The translations under genes were made by a program, and so were the position numbers. 64,000 nt of DNA from Kytococcus schroeteri (GTDB taxonomy: Bacteria > Actinomycetota > Actinomycetes > Actinomycetales > Dermatophilaceae): the NCBI RefSeq assembly GCF_042433515.1, contig NZ_JBHLVH010000010.1, positions 30,945 to 94,944 on the forward strand, read 5' to 3'. Below, piece after piece: positions 1 through 9,286 of the stretch. How positions within the stretch are numbered: the stretch's first letter is position 1; each line of letters starts with the position of its first letter. The notes under the pieces are model-generated. The model ran no database searches. It saw nothing but the letters and a program-made list of their open reading frames with translations, and had not been told where the DNA came from.

Positions 1-1
1 C

Positions 2-988
2 TCCAGCGAGGCGGAGTCGGGTGGGGACGCTGCCTGGGAGCCCGTGACCGTGGAGCACGCCTTCGGCAGCACCACCGTCGAGGAGGAGCCCGAGCGCGTG
101 GCCACCATCGACTGGGCCAACCAGGAGACCCCGCTCGCGCTGGGCATCTCCCCGGTGGGCATGGCCAAGATGACCTGGGGCGACGACAACGGCGACGGCA
201 TCCAGCCGTGGACCGACAAGGCTCTGCAGGAGCTCGGTGCCAAGGCCCCGGTGCTGTTCGACGAGACCGACGGCTACGACTTCGAGGCCATCGCCGAGTC
301 GGACCCCGACGTGATCCTGGCGGGCTACTCGGGCATGTCCGAGGAGGACTACGCGACGCTCAGCAAGATCGCCCCGACCATCGCCTTCCCGGACGCCCCG
401 TGGGCCACCGAGTGGGACAAGGCCATCCTCCAGAACGCCAAGGGCCTGGGTCAGGAGGCCGAGGGTGAGGAACTGGTGGACGAGCTGAGGGGCGAGATCG
501 AGAAGGCCGTGGCCGAGCACCCGGAGATCAAGGGCAAGAGCGCCATGTTCATGACGCACGTCGACCTCACGGACCTCTCGGAGATCAACTTCTACGCCGC
601 CGACGACACCCGTTCCAAGTTCCTCGAGGACCTGGGCATGAAGATCCCCGACAGCATCAAGAAGCACAGCGAGCCGGGCAAGTACGCCGGCAAGATCAGC
701 ACCGAGAAGGCTGACGAGCTGGCCGACGTCGACGTGATCATCACCTACGGCGGCGGGGAGCTCTACGAGGCGCTGTCCGCCGACCCGGTGCTCTCGCAGC
801 TGCCGGCCGTCAAGAACAAGGCCATCGTGGCCCTCGACGGCGAGTCCCCCGTGGGCGCCGCTGCCAACCCGACCGCGCTGTCGATCCCGGAGAACGTGCC
901 GCTGTACGTCGAGGAGATCTCCAAGGCGCTGGCCGGTGAGGGGTCTGGTGCCAAGGCCTCCGGCGCCAAGGCCTCGTCCGCCAAGTGA
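2..988 (+). CDS. Iron-siderophore ABC transporter substrate-binding protein (5' partial)
   Basis: Extracytoplasmic solute-binding protein of a metal-chelate importer; in Gram-positive bacteria such proteins are lipoproteins that hand a ferric siderophore to the membrane permeases. The frame is open to the window edge, so the signal peptide and lipobox are upstream and unseen; 328 residues remain. The class III binding fold (Peripla_BP_2) is recognisable from about residue 17 (VEHAFGSTTVEEEPERVATI) through YDFEAIAESDPDVILAGYSG. A GTG at base 44 opens a good frame but is internal. The C-terminus ends in a low-complexity AKASGAKASSAK tail. The stop overlaps the next start by four bases, and two permeases and an ATPase follow. 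The substrate is inferred from family and context; the exact siderophore is unknown. Confidence 0.9.
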   Translation, partial: SSEAESGGDAAWEPVTVEHAFGSTTVEEEPERVATIDWANQETPLALGISPVGMAKMTWGDDNGDGIQPWTDKALQELGAKAPVLFDETDGYDFEAIAESDPDVILAGYSGMSEEDYATLSKIAPTIAFPDAPWATEWDKAILQNAKGLGQEAEGEELVDELRGEIEKAVAEHPEIKGKSAMFMTHVDLTDLSEINFYAADDTRSKFLEDLGMKIPDSIKKHSEPGKYAGKISTEKADELADVDVIITYGGGELYEALSADPVLSQLPAVKNKAIVALDGESPVGAAANPTALSIPENVPLYVEEISKALAGEGSGAKASGAKASSAK

Positions 989-2082
989 CGGAGCCCACAC
1001 AGCCCGAGGGGCCCGCGGTCCAGTCGACCGCGGGCCCCTCGGGGACCCCGGACGTCGCCCACCCGTCCGTCGTGACGGCGCTGGCGCGGGTGCGCCGCCT
1101 GCGTGGACTCGTGCTGCTGGTCATGGTCGCGGTGCTGCTGGTGACGGCGTGGATGTCGGTCGCCATCGGCTCGCGCTCGGTCGGACTGGACGACGTCTGG
1201 GCCGGCATCACCGGCGACGTCGACGGCTTCGACCAGGCCGCGGTGGCCAAGCGGGTGCCACGCACCGCGCTGGCGATGGTGGCCGGTGCCGCCCTGGCGG
1301 TCTCCGGTCTGGTGATGCAGGCGGTCACCCGCAACCCGCTCGCCGACCCCGGCATCCTGGGGGTCAACGCCGGCGCTTCCCTGGCGGTGGCCGTCGGCAT
1401 CGCCTGGTTCGGGCTCACCCAGCCCACATCGTTCATCTGGGTGGCCATCGCCGGTGCGGCCGTCACCGCCGTGACCGTCTACGTCATCGGCTCGATGGGG
1501 AGGGGCGGCCCGACCCCGCTCAAGCTGGCCCTGGCCGGTGCGGCGTTCACCGTGGCCCTGACAGCGATGGTCTCGGCCGTGGTGCTGCCGCGCCAGGACA
1601 TCGGCCTCAACGTGGTCTCGTGGCAGATCGGCGGCGTGGGCGGCGCCACGGAGGCCGTGCTGCTGCACGTGCTGCCCTTCCTGGCTGTGGGCTTCGTGGT
1701 CGTCTGGGCAGTCAGCCGGGGGCTGAACCTGCTGGGGCTCGGCGACGAGGTGGCGGCCAGCCTGGGCGAGCGCGTGTGGATCACCCGCGTTGTGGCCAGC
1801 GCGGCCGCCGTGGTGCTGTGCGGTGCGACCACCGCCGTGGCCGGCCCCATCGGGTTCGTGGGCCTGGTCGTCCCGCACTTCTTCCGCCTGCTCATCGGCA
1901 TCGACCACCGCTGGCTCGTACCCTTCAGCGCCCTGGGCGGTGCCGTGCTGCTCACTGCGAGCGACGTGCTGGGGCGAGTGGTCACCCCGCCGGCCGAGCT
2001 CGACGTGGGCATCATCACCGCGCTGGTGGGGGCGCCGTTCTTCATCGCCATCGTGCGACGCAACAAGGTGAGGGAGCTGTGA
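985..2082 (+). CDS. FecCD-family iron-siderophore ABC permease (first)
   Basis: Inner-membrane permease of the BtuC/FecCD family, 365 residues, expected to form a heterodimer with the next gene product. After a polar N-terminal stretch of about 30 residues there are some nine or ten hydrophobic segments. Family signatures are VSGLVMQAVTRNPLADPGIL and, near the C-terminus, GPIGFVGLVVPHFFRLLIG, the usual coupling region for the ATPase. The GTG start overlaps the stop of the binding-protein gene (GTGA), indicating translational coupling. It is second in a four-gene operon. Confidence 0.93.
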   Translation: MTEPTQPEGPAVQSTAGPSGTPDVAHPSVVTALARVRRLRGLVLLVMVAVLLVTAWMSVAIGSRSVGLDDVWAGITGDVDGFDQAAVAKRVPRTALAMVAGAALAVSGLVMQAVTRNPLADPGILGVNAGASLAVAVGIAWFGLTQPTSFIWVAIAGAAVTAVTVYVIGSMGRGGPTPLKLALAGAAFTVALTAMVSAVVLPRQDIGLNVVSWQIGGVGGATEAVLLHVLPFLAVGFVVVWAVSRGLNLLGLGDEVAASLGERVWITRVVASAAAVVLCGATTAVAGPIGFVGLVVPHFFRLLIGIDHRWLVPFSALGGAVLLTASDVLGRVVTPPAELDVGIITALVGAPFFIAIVRRNKVREL

Positions 2083-3106
2083 GCACCACCGAGGAGCTGG
2101 TCCGGTCCGGACGCCGTGCCCGGCAACTGCGCTGGGCGGGCAGCACGCTCGCGCTGGGCGTCGTGGTCGTGGCGTTGGTGGGCGTGAGCCTGACGCTCGG
2201 CGACCCCGCCTACTCCTTGGGAGAGGTGTGGGCGGTCGCCACCGGCGATGACGCGGGTGGGGCCGAGTTCATCGTCGGCGAGCTCCGCATGCCCCGGGTG
2301 GCCATGGCGACCGTTGCCGGCGTCGCGTTCGGGCTCTCCGGCGCCACCTTCCAGACCATCCTTCGCAACCCTCTGGCGAGCCCCGACGTCGTCGGCATCA
2401 CCGCCGGGGCGAGCGCTGCGGCGGCCATCGGCATCATCTCGATGGGATGGACCGACACCCGGGTCTCGGTCATGGCGGTCCTGGCGGGCCTGGGCGTGGC
2501 CGCGGTGGTCTACCTGCTCTCGTGGCGGGGAGGTCTGCACGGCACGCGCCTGGTGCTCATCGGCATCGGCGCGGCCGCCATGTTGCAGAGCGTGGTGGCC
2601 ATCCAGCTGGAGAAGGCGCAGCGGGCCCAGCTGGCCGAGGCCCTGCGCTGGCTGACCGGCACCCTGAACGGTGCCACCTGGGCCTCGGTGGTGCTGCCCG
2701 CGGCTGCGGTCGTGGTGCTGGGCACCGTTCTGCTGGCCAACGCGCGGGAGATCAGCATCGGGCAGCTGGGCGATGACGCCGCGACTGCCCTGGGAGTGCG
2801 CGTGGAGCGCAGCCGGATGCTCGCGATCCTGTCCGCGGTGACGCTCATCTGCATCGCCACGGCGGCCACCGGCCCCATCGCCTTCGTGGCCTTCCTGGCC
2901 GGTCCCATCGCCGCACGCGTGGTGGGACCGAACGGCTCGGTGCTCCTGCCGGCCGCGCTCACGGGCGCGGCACTGGTGCTGGGCGCCGACTGGGTGGGGC
3001 AGAACCTCACCCCCTTCCGCTACCCGGTGGGAGTGGTGACCGGCGTGCTCGGCGCCCCCTACCTGCTGTACCTCATCATCCGCACCAACCGCACTGGAGG
3101 CAGCCT

Positions 3107-3110
<4 letters not shown>
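2079..3110 (+). CDS. FecCD-family iron-siderophore ABC permease (second)
   Basis: Second permease subunit, 343 residues. The frame extends far upstream, but the GTG at 2079 overlaps the previous stop (GTGA), and the protein from there has the normal family length. Signatures: LSGATFQTILRNPLASPDVV in the first half and GPIAFVAFLAGPIAARVVG near the end, where VGL is replaced by VAF as is common in the second permease of such pairs. It is hydrophobic throughout with multiple membrane helices. It overlaps the ATPase gene by four bases. Two unlike permeases indicate a heterodimeric FepDG-type channel. Confidence 0.93.
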
Positions 3111-3943
<833 letters not shown>

Positions 3944-3963
3944 GCGGGTTCGATCCAGCGACG

Positions 3964-4001
3964 ACGAGGGCGGCGCGGACAGGTGCCCGCGCCACCCTCG
4001 T
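3964..4001. terminator. Bidirectional hairpin terminator
   Basis: Arms at 3964-3978 and 3987-4001 pair over 15 bp with one mismatch around an 8-base loop. It lies between the convergent ABC ATPase and maf genes. There is no T-tract on either strand, as usual for high-GC actinobacteria. Confidence 0.75.
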
Positions 4002-4011
4002 GCGTGGGGTC

Positions 4012-4707
4012 TCAGCCCCAGAACTCGTGGACGCCGAGCCCGGCCTCGCCCAGCAGGTCGCGGAGCACCGGCATCGAGAGGCCCTGCACCCCGCTGGGGT
4101 CCCCCTCGACACGGGTGATGAACGCCGCGGCGCGCCCCTCCAGCGTGAACGCCCCCGCCACGTGCAGCGGCTCCCCGGTGGCCACGTAGGCGTCGACCTC
4201 CTCGTCGGTGACGTCGGCGAAGTGCAGGGTCGTGGACGACACCCCGCCCAGGGTGGCGCCGGAGCCGGCCTCGCCGTCGGGGTCGGTGTCACGCAGGTCC
4301 ACCAGCCAGTGGCCCGAGTGGAGCACGCCGGTGCGCCCCCGCATCGCCCGCCAGCGCTCGGCGGCCACCTCGGGCGTGCCCGGCTTGCCGAACACCCGCC
4401 CGTCCACCTCCAGCACCGAGTCGCAGCCGACCACCACCCACGCGTCCGCGTCGTCCTCCACCTGGGGCACCACGGCCTCGCACTTGGCCTGGGCCAGCAG
4501 CAGCGCCACCTCCTCGGGGGCCAGCGCCTCGCCGCGGACCTGCTCCGCCCGGGCCAGGACGGCGTCCTCGTCCACCCCGGAGACCTCCACCCGGGCCTCG
4601 ATGCCGGCCGCGGCCAGCAGCGCGCGACGTGAGGCGGACTGGCTGGCGAGCACCAGACGGTGGCCGGGGGTGACGTCGGGGGAGGGGGCCTCAGGGGTGT
4701 GGGTCAT
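4012..4707 (-). CDS. maf: Maf family nucleotide pyrophosphatase
   Basis: Cytoplasmic nucleoside-triphosphate pyrophosphatase of the Maf/HAM1 superfamily, thought to remove non-canonical nucleotides and linked to septum inhibition in other bacteria. 231 residues. The N-terminal signature LVLASQSASRRALLAAAGI matches the family SxSxRR substrate loop, and VVGCDSVLEVDGRVFGKPG carries the conserved acidic and KP residues. The start at 4707 has a TAGCCT -10 box six bases upstream, so the mRNA is probably leaderless. In mycobacteria maf lies beside accE/accD; here five genes intervene. Confidence 0.92.
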   Translation of the reverse strand: MTHTPEAPSPDVTPGHRLVLASQSASRRALLAAAGIEARVEVSGVDEDAVLARAEQVRGEALAPEEVALLLAQAKCEAVVPQVEDDADAWVVVGCDSVLEVDGRVFGKPGTPEVAAERWRAMRGRTGVLHSGHWLVDLRDTDPDGEAGSGATLGGVSSTTLHFADVTDEEVDAYVATGEPLHVAGAFTLEGRAAAFITRVEGDPSGVQGLSMPVLRDLLGEAGLGVHEFWG

Positions 4708-4713
4708 GCCCCG

Positions 4714-4719
4714 AGGCTA
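4714..4719 (-). promoter_or_regulatory. -10 box of maf (leaderless)
   Basis: Reads TAGCCT on the minus strand, six bases before the maf ATG. No recognisable -35 element. Confidence 0.55.
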
Positions 4720-4737
4720 GTGGGCCGTGGGTAGCCC

Positions 4738-5076
4738 TCAGGCACCGATGTGCATGGTGAGCACGAAATGCGTCGGCTCCTCCGCGAGGACGGCGTGCTC
4801 CACCATCCGCGGCAGGTTGACCACGTCACCGGCCACCATCTCGTGGTCCTCACCGTGCACCGTGAACCGCATCCGTCCGGCCACCACGGTGATGCTGATG
4901 CGGTGGGCGGCCTTGTGCTCGGCCAGCTCGGTGCCGGCGTCCATGGCGAAGCAGACGGTGCGCACGTGGTCGTCGGAGACCACGGTTGTGCCGCGCACCT
5001 TCCCTTCGTGGATCGGGGCGCCGGCGATCACACCGGTGGCGACGGGAAGTTCGGCGGAGGTGGGGTGTGCGCTCAT
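4738..5076 (-). CDS. Small cupin-domain protein
   Basis: Single-domain cupin of 112 residues; specific reaction unknown. Cupin motif 1 is seen as ELAEHKAAHRISITVVAG, with two histidines in place of the usual HxH spacing, and motif 2 as GDVVNLPRMVEHAV, giving a likely metal site. It has no signal peptide. An in-frame start exists 63 bases upstream, but the ATG at 5076 is preferred: it begins MSAHPTSAE and a TACCGT -10 box lies six bases before it. It stands alone between maf and the SRPBCC gene on the same strand. Confidence 0.75.
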   Translation of the reverse strand: MSAHPTSAELPVATGVIAGAPIHEGKVRGTTVVSDDHVRTVCFAMDAGTELAEHKAAHRISITVVAGRMRFTVHGEDHEMVAGDVVNLPRMVEHAVLAEEPTHFVLTMHIGA

Positions 5077-5082
5077 GCGGCC

Positions 5083-5088
5083 ACGGTA
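5083..5088 (-). promoter_or_regulatory. -10 box of the cupin gene (leaderless)
   Basis: TACCGT on the minus strand, six bases before the ATG at 5076; it decides the start choice. Confidence 0.55.
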
Positions 5089-5145
5089 GACCCGCCCGTC
5101 GCCGGTATCCCGCTGAGTCACCGGATGCTGCCGGCCCACCCAAGC

Positions 5146-5628
5146 TCAGGCGCCGGCGGCCAGCGCTGCGGCCCGGTGCAGGTCCGCCCGGATGGCGGGC
5201 ACCGCCGTGAGGGTCAGCAGCCGGCCCAGCCCCAGCGGCCCGTGGACGACGAACCGCGGCACGGCCTGCGAACCTGCGCCGTGGGGCAGGAGGTCCAGCC
5301 GCAGCCAGGCGCGGAACGCCCCGAAGCGGCCCTCCTCGACCCAGTGGGTCGGGCGCTCGGCGACGGTCAACCGCATCGACGGGGTGATGCCCGGCACCAC
5401 GGTGACGTCCCGCCAGGTGGTGCCGGACGAGGCCACCGGGCCGCCCCCGGCGGGGCGCACGGCATCGACCCGGCGCAGGGAGGACTGCCACTCCGGGCGG
5501 CGGCGCGGGTCGACCAGCAGGTCGTAGAACGCGTCGGGCGGCGCAGGGCAGGGCACGGGCCGTCCGGTGACGGTGCCGGCGGGCGGGAGCCCCCTCGCCC
5601 CGCGCCCACCGTCGGGGGAGCGACTCAT
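5146..5628 (-). CDS. SRPBCC-family protein
   Basis: 160-residue protein with the START/Bet v 1-like pattern of SRPBCC proteins: an N-terminal strand and helix (PPDAFYDLLVDPRRRPEWQS), a central antiparallel sheet (GTTWRDVTVVPGITPSMRLTV) and a C-terminal helix. Such folds hold a hydrophobic ligand; the ligand here is unknown. The start overlaps the stop of the upstream DUF885 gene by four bases, so the two are co-translated. It has no signal peptide or membrane segment. Family assignment rests on fold-like pattern only. Confidence 0.65.
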   Translation of the reverse strand: MSRSPDGGRGARGLPPAGTVTGRPVPCPAPPDAFYDLLVDPRRRPEWQSSLRRVDAVRPAGGGPVASSGTTWRDVTVVPGITPSMRLTVAERPTHWVEEGRFGAFRAWLRLDLLPHGAGSQAVPRFVVHGPLGLGRLLTLTAVPAIRADLHRAAALAAGA

Positions 5629-7343
5629 GCGCCGCGGAGCACCGCCTCGCGCAGGGTGTCCAGGCCCATGCCGCCCAGGTCCAGCGCCCGGCGGTGGAAG
5701 GCCTTGAGATCGAACTCCTCACCGCGGGCCTCGGCACGCGCGCGGCACTCGTCGCGCAGCTCCAGCCACAGGCGCTCGCCGATCTTGTAGCTCGGCGCCT
5801 GGCCCGGCCAGCCCATGTAGCGGTCCAGTTCGAAGCGCAGGAAGCCCTCCTCCATGTTCACGTAGTGGGTGAGGAAGGCCCACGCCTTGTCGTAGTCCCA
5901 CTGGCCGCCGCCCACCAGCTCGGGGGCCTCGAAGCCGCAGTGGAAGCCGATGTCGAGCACCACGCGGGCGGCGCGCAGCACCTGACCGTCGAGCAGACCC
6001 ATGCGGTTGCCCGGGTCGTCCATCCAGCCCAGGTCGGCCATGAGCCACTCGGAGTACAGCGCCCACCCCTCGCCGTGCCCGGAGGTCCACGCGGCCAGTC
6101 GGCGCCAGCCGTTGAGCAGCTCCTTGCGGTACACCGTCTGCGCCACCTGCAGGTGGTGGCCCGGCACGCCCTCGGGGTAGACGGTCGTCAGCTCGCGCCA
6201 GGCGGAGAACTCCGTGACGCCCTTGGGCACCGACCACCACATCCGCCCCGGGCGGGAGAAGTCGTCGGACGGGCCGGTGTAGTAGATGCCGCCGGTCTCG
6301 GTGGGGGCGATCATGCACTCGATGGTGCGCACCGGCTCGGGGATGTCGAAGTGCACGCCGCTGAACTTCTCGATCACCTCGTCGGCCTTGCCCTGCATCC
6401 ACTGCTGGAGGGCGTCCTTGCCGTGCAGCTGGTAGGCCGGGTCGGCGTCGAGCACGGCCACGGCCTCCTTGACCGTGGCGCCGGGCTTGATCTGCTCGGC
6501 GGTCTCGCGCATCAGCCCGTCGATGCGGGCCAGCTCGGCCTGCCCCCAGGCGTAGGTCTCCTCCAGGTCCACCTCGGCGCCCAGGAAGTAGCGGGAGTGC
6601 AAGCGGTAGGCCTCGATGCCGCAGGCGTCCTCCTCGCGCGCGGTGGGCAGCACCTCCTCGGTCAAGCGGCGACCGGCGGCGGCGTAGGCATCCTTGGCGG
6701 CGCGGGCGTTGGTCTCCAGCAGCTCGCGGACGTCGGCGGGCAGGTCGGAGCCGTCCTCGAGGCGGGCGTCGCGCGCGAAGGCGTCGAAGAAGCCGCCGTC
6801 AGCGGAGTTGTCCTCGCACTGACCGATGCAGGCGCGCACCTGCCGCTGTGCGGGCACCTTGCCGGCCTCGCGGGCGTGGGCCAGGGAGGCGAACCAGCCG
6901 TCCAGCGCGCCCTCCACGGCGCCGAGGCGCTGGGCGATGGTGCGCCACTGCTCGGCGGTGTCGGTGGCCATGAGGTCGAACACGTCGCGGAAGCCCTGCA
7001 GCGGGGAGGCGATGTTGTTCAGCGCCCCGTGCGGGATGAGCGCCTCGTGCATCTCCAGCTCCAGGCCGAGGCGCTCGCGCATGGCCTCCAGGGTCACGCG
7101 GTCGGTCTCGTCCACCGGCTCGGCGGCGTCGAGCTTCGCGAGCGTGTCGCGCACCAGCTCGGCCTGCTTCGCGAGGCCCGCGGGGGAGACGTCGTCGAGA
7201 CGCGTCTCGTCGCCGGGCACACCGAGGTAGGTGGCGGCGGTGGGGGAGAGGGCCACCTCGGCGGCCAGGTGGGCGTCGGCGATGGCGTCGATCGCCGTCC
7301 TCTCGCGGGCGGGGGCGGTCTGGGGTGCAGTGTCCTGGGTCAC
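5625..7343 (-). CDS. DUF885 family protein with altered HExxxxH-type motif
   Basis: 572-residue cytoplasmic protein of the DUF885 family, predicted zincin-like peptidases. Hallmarks are the PGHHLQVAQ motif (residues 394-402) and the later WTSGHGEGWALYSE and YMGWPGQAPSYKIGE segments. Family members normally carry His-Glu before GxPGHH; here the histidine position is proline (Pro390-Glu391), one base change from CAC. Loss of that histidine may abolish zinc binding, or the change may be a sequencing error. The GTG start at 7343 has TACCGT six bases upstream. It overlaps the SRPBCC gene by four bases. Confidence 0.82.
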   Translation of the reverse strand: MTQDTAPQTAPARERTAIDAIADAHLAAEVALSPTAATYLGVPGDETRLDDVSPAGLAKQAELVRDTLAKLDAAEPVDETDRVTLEAMRERLGLELEMHEALIPHGALNNIASPLQGFRDVFDLMATDTAEQWRTIAQRLGAVEGALDGWFASLAHAREAGKVPAQRQVRACIGQCEDNSADGGFFDAFARDARLEDGSDLPADVRELLETNARAAKDAYAAAGRRLTEEVLPTAREEDACGIEAYRLHSRYFLGAEVDLEETYAWGQAELARIDGLMRETAEQIKPGATVKEAVAVLDADPAYQLHGKDALQQWMQGKADEVIEKFSGVHFDIPEPVRTIECMIAPTETGGIYYTGPSDDFSRPGRMWWSVPKGVTEFSAWRELTTVYPEGVPGHHLQVAQTVYRKELLNGWRRLAAWTSGHGEGWALYSEWLMADLGWMDDPGNRMGLLDGQVLRAARVVLDIGFHCGFEAPELVGGGQWDYDKAWAFLTHYVNMEEGFLRFELDRYMGWPGQAPSYKIGERLWLELRDECRARAEARGEEFDLKAFHRRALDLGGMGLDTLREAVLRGA

Positions 7344-7349
7344 AGGCGG

Positions 7350-7355
7350 ACGGTA
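7350..7355 (-). promoter_or_regulatory. -10 box of the DUF885 gene (leaderless)
   Basis: TACCGT on the minus strand, six bases before the GTG start at 7343. Confidence 0.5.
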
Positions 7356-7432
7356 CCCCGCCGGGCGGGCGCGCGTCAGCCACTTTCCCGCGGCTCGGCA
7401 CCCGGCCCGCCGCGTGGCGGGTCCACCGCGGC

Positions 7433-7438
7433 TACCGT
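7433..7438 (+). promoter_or_regulatory. -10 box of the MOSC gene (leaderless)
   Basis: TACCGT six bases before the ATG at 7445. It supports this ATG over the longer open frame that begins at 7325. Confidence 0.55.
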
Positions 7439-7444
7439 GCGCGC

Positions 7445-8101
7445 ATGGACCCGCACGTGCTCTCCACCAACCTGGCCCACCCGCAGCCGGACCCGGGCGG
7501 TGCCGACCGGGTGAGCGGCATCGACAAGCGGCCGGTGGGGGAGCTGGAGCTGTTCACGCCGGGGCCGGCCTACGGCGACGGGCCGGGCGTGCGCGGCGAC
7601 GTGGTGGGCGACAGCCAACATCACGGCGGGGCGCAGAAGGCGGTGTACGCCTATGCCCGCGAGGAGCTCGACCACTGGGAGGGCGAGCTGGGACGGGAGC
7701 TCGCCTGCGGGGCGTTCGGGGAGAACCTGACCACGACCGGCATCGACCTGGAGGCGCTCGTGGTCAACCAGCCGCTGCGCATCGGCACGGCACTGCTGGA
7801 GGTGTCGGTCCCGCGCCGGCCATGCCGCACCTTCGCCGCGTGGCTCGACGAACGGGGCTGGCTCAAGCGGTTCACCGCGCGGGGGCGGTGCGGCACCTAC
7901 CTGCGCGTGGTGGAGCCGGGCGTGGTGCGGGCGGGGGACCGCATCGAGCTGGGCCGGGCCCCGGTGCACGGCGTGACGATGCGGACCGCCTTCGCCGGCG
8001 CGATGGGGGACCTCGAGGCCTCCCGTGCCCTGGTGGAGGCCGCCTGCCTGCCGTCGATGTACCACCAGCGCCACGTGGAGGCCCTGGCCCGCCGCGGCTG
8101 A
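7445..8101 (+). CDS. MOSC domain-containing protein (YiiM-like)
   Basis: 218-residue cytoplasmic protein. MOSC domains are found in molybdenum-cofactor sulfurases and in the YiiM/MOSC N-hydroxylated-substrate reductases. Signatures are GAFGENLTTTGIDLEALVV and the conserved cysteine in SVPRRPCRTFAAW, the expected sulfur or Moco ligand. A C-terminal three-helix tail of YiiM type follows (MGDLEASRALVEAACLPSMY). It is transcribed divergently from the DUF885 gene. A short hairpin (8101-8116) and the first long palindrome follow it. Confidence 0.82.
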   Translation: MDPHVLSTNLAHPQPDPGGADRVSGIDKRPVGELELFTPGPAYGDGPGVRGDVVGDSQHHGGAQKAVYAYAREELDHWEGELGRELACGAFGENLTTTGIDLEALVVNQPLRIGTALLEVSVPRRPCRTFAAWLDERGWLKRFTARGRCGTYLRVVEPGVVRAGDRIELGRAPVHGVTMRTAFAGAMGDLEASRALVEAACLPSMYHQRHVEALARRG

Positions 8102-8138
8102 GGGGCGTCTGCCCCTCCCTGGCCGCCCTCCTCTGGCC

Positions 8139-8195
8139 ACCGTGGGCAACCGGTTGACCTCGCGACAGTCGTGGGGTCAACCGGTTGCCCACGGT
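8139..8195. repeat. Long near-perfect palindrome, copy 1 (upstream of DUF559 gene)
   Basis: 57-bp palindrome centred on base 8167. The outer arms of 21 bp are perfect; the inner 15-base spacer also pairs apart from two G-T wobbles. Each arm contains GTGGGCAACCGGTTGACC, itself holding the palindrome CAACCGGTTG. The same 51-bp design recurs at 9213-9263. It may act as terminator, operator or element end; a hairpin role is favoured by covariation with copy 2. Confidence 0.9.
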
Positions 8196-8263
8196 TGGCT
8201 GCGTGGGGTCACGGCTGTGGATGACGAGTGCCCTGAGGCGGACGGATCAGCCAGCATCCGGCC

Positions 8264-9178
8264 ATGGACAGAGCGTCGTTCAAGGCATACCGGACCACTC
8301 GGGGCCATCGCGTGACCACGCCGGAAGGCCGCGTCACAAGCCGGGTGGCGCTGCAGGACGCGGGGGCCTGGAGCCCGACCCAGGGCCTTCTGGTCACCTC
8401 GGCCACACGGTGCCATGAGGTTGCCCGGGCTGTGCTCGAGGTGCTGCCGGCCCACTGCGTGCTCAGCCACGTGACGGCCGCTCGGCTCCACGGACTCCCG
8501 CTGCCGAGCATGTGGACACCGCACGAGCCCGTTCACGTCAGCGTGGAGCCCCCGCTCACCCCGCCCCGTCGTCGCGGTGTGAAGGGGCATCGGGTGAGGG
8601 GCCTGACGGTGGCTGAGGTGGGCGAGACGCGCTGCACCTCGCTCGCCCAGACGTGGGCGCAGATGGCGGTCGTGCTCGGGGAGGCGGACCACGTGGCCCT
8701 GACGGACGCGGTCCTCGGGCGGCGCTGCCCGGTGGAGGGCCTCGTCACCCCGGACCTCCTGGCGAGCAGGCTGCGGGCCGGGAGCAAGGGCAACTCCCGG
8801 GCCCTGCGCGCCCTCGCGCAGGCCGATGCCGGAGCCGCCTCCGCACCGGAGAGCCGCCTGCGGCTCCTCGTGCTCACATGGGGAGTGCCGGCGCCGGCGG
8901 TGAATGCGCCCGTCCTCGACGTCGACGGCCAATGGTTGGCCACCGGCGACCTGGTGTGGCGCGACCAGCGCGTGGTCCTGGAGTACGAGGGCGACCACCA
9001 CCGCACCGACCGCCGGCAGTGGCAGCACGACATCTCGAGGACCCGGCTGCTGGAGGTTGCCGGGTGGGCGGTCATCCGCGCCACGGCTCGAGACCTCCGA
9101 CGCCCCGCGCAGCTGCGCGAGGCACTCCTCGTGGCGCTGGCCCGTGGCCGAGCCGATGGGGAACGGCGAGATCGTTGA
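8264..9178 (+). CDS. DUF559 (Vsr-like nuclease fold) protein with AbiEi-like N-terminal region
   Basis: 304 residues. The N-terminal two thirds (SHVTAARLHGLPLP, HRVRGLTVAEVGETRCTSLA) resemble the AbiEi-type antitoxin region found in front of DUF559 in many actinobacterial proteins. The C-terminal domain has a Vsr-type PD-(D/E)xK pattern: Glu196 (PESRLRL), Asp229 (GDLVW), then Glu240-Tyr-Glu242 followed by GDHH. It probably cuts or binds DNA; the substrate is unknown. It is bracketed by two near-identical long palindromes at 8139-8195 and 9209-9267. A CAGCAT -10-like box lies six bases before the ATG. The assignment is by pattern, and function is inference. Confidence 0.75.
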   Translation: MDRASFKAYRTTRGHRVTTPEGRVTSRVALQDAGAWSPTQGLLVTSATRCHEVARAVLEVLPAHCVLSHVTAARLHGLPLPSMWTPHEPVHVSVEPPLTPPRRRGVKGHRVRGLTVAEVGETRCTSLAQTWAQMAVVLGEADHVALTDAVLGRRCPVEGLVTPDLLASRLRAGSKGNSRALRALAQADAGAASAPESRLRLLVLTWGVPAPAVNAPVLDVDGQWLATGDLVWRDQRVVLEYEGDHHRTDRRQWQHDISRTRLLEVAGWAVIRATARDLRRPAQLREALLVALARGRADGERRDR

Positions 9179-9208
9179 ACGGTCAGGTGGCGTGGGACCA
9201 CCTCAGGC

Positions 9209-9267
9209 GACTGTGGGCAACCGGTTGACCCCATGACAGTCACGGGGTCAACCGGTTGCCCACAGTC
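9209..9267. repeat. Long near-perfect palindrome, copy 2 (downstream of DUF559 gene)
   Basis: 59-bp palindrome centred on base 9238, with 24-bp perfect arms and only one mismatch in the whole length. It shares the 18-bp arm GTGGGCAACCGGTTGACC and the 15-base spacer length with copy 1. It begins 30 bases after the DUF559 stop codon. Confidence 0.9.
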
Positions 9268-9286
9268 GGCGTTGGCGCGCTCCAGA

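Noticed and set aside
8139..9267. Classical insertion sequence
   Set aside because: No transposase motif in the enclosed gene and no target-site duplication could be seen around the palindromes; kept as a possible novel cassette instead.
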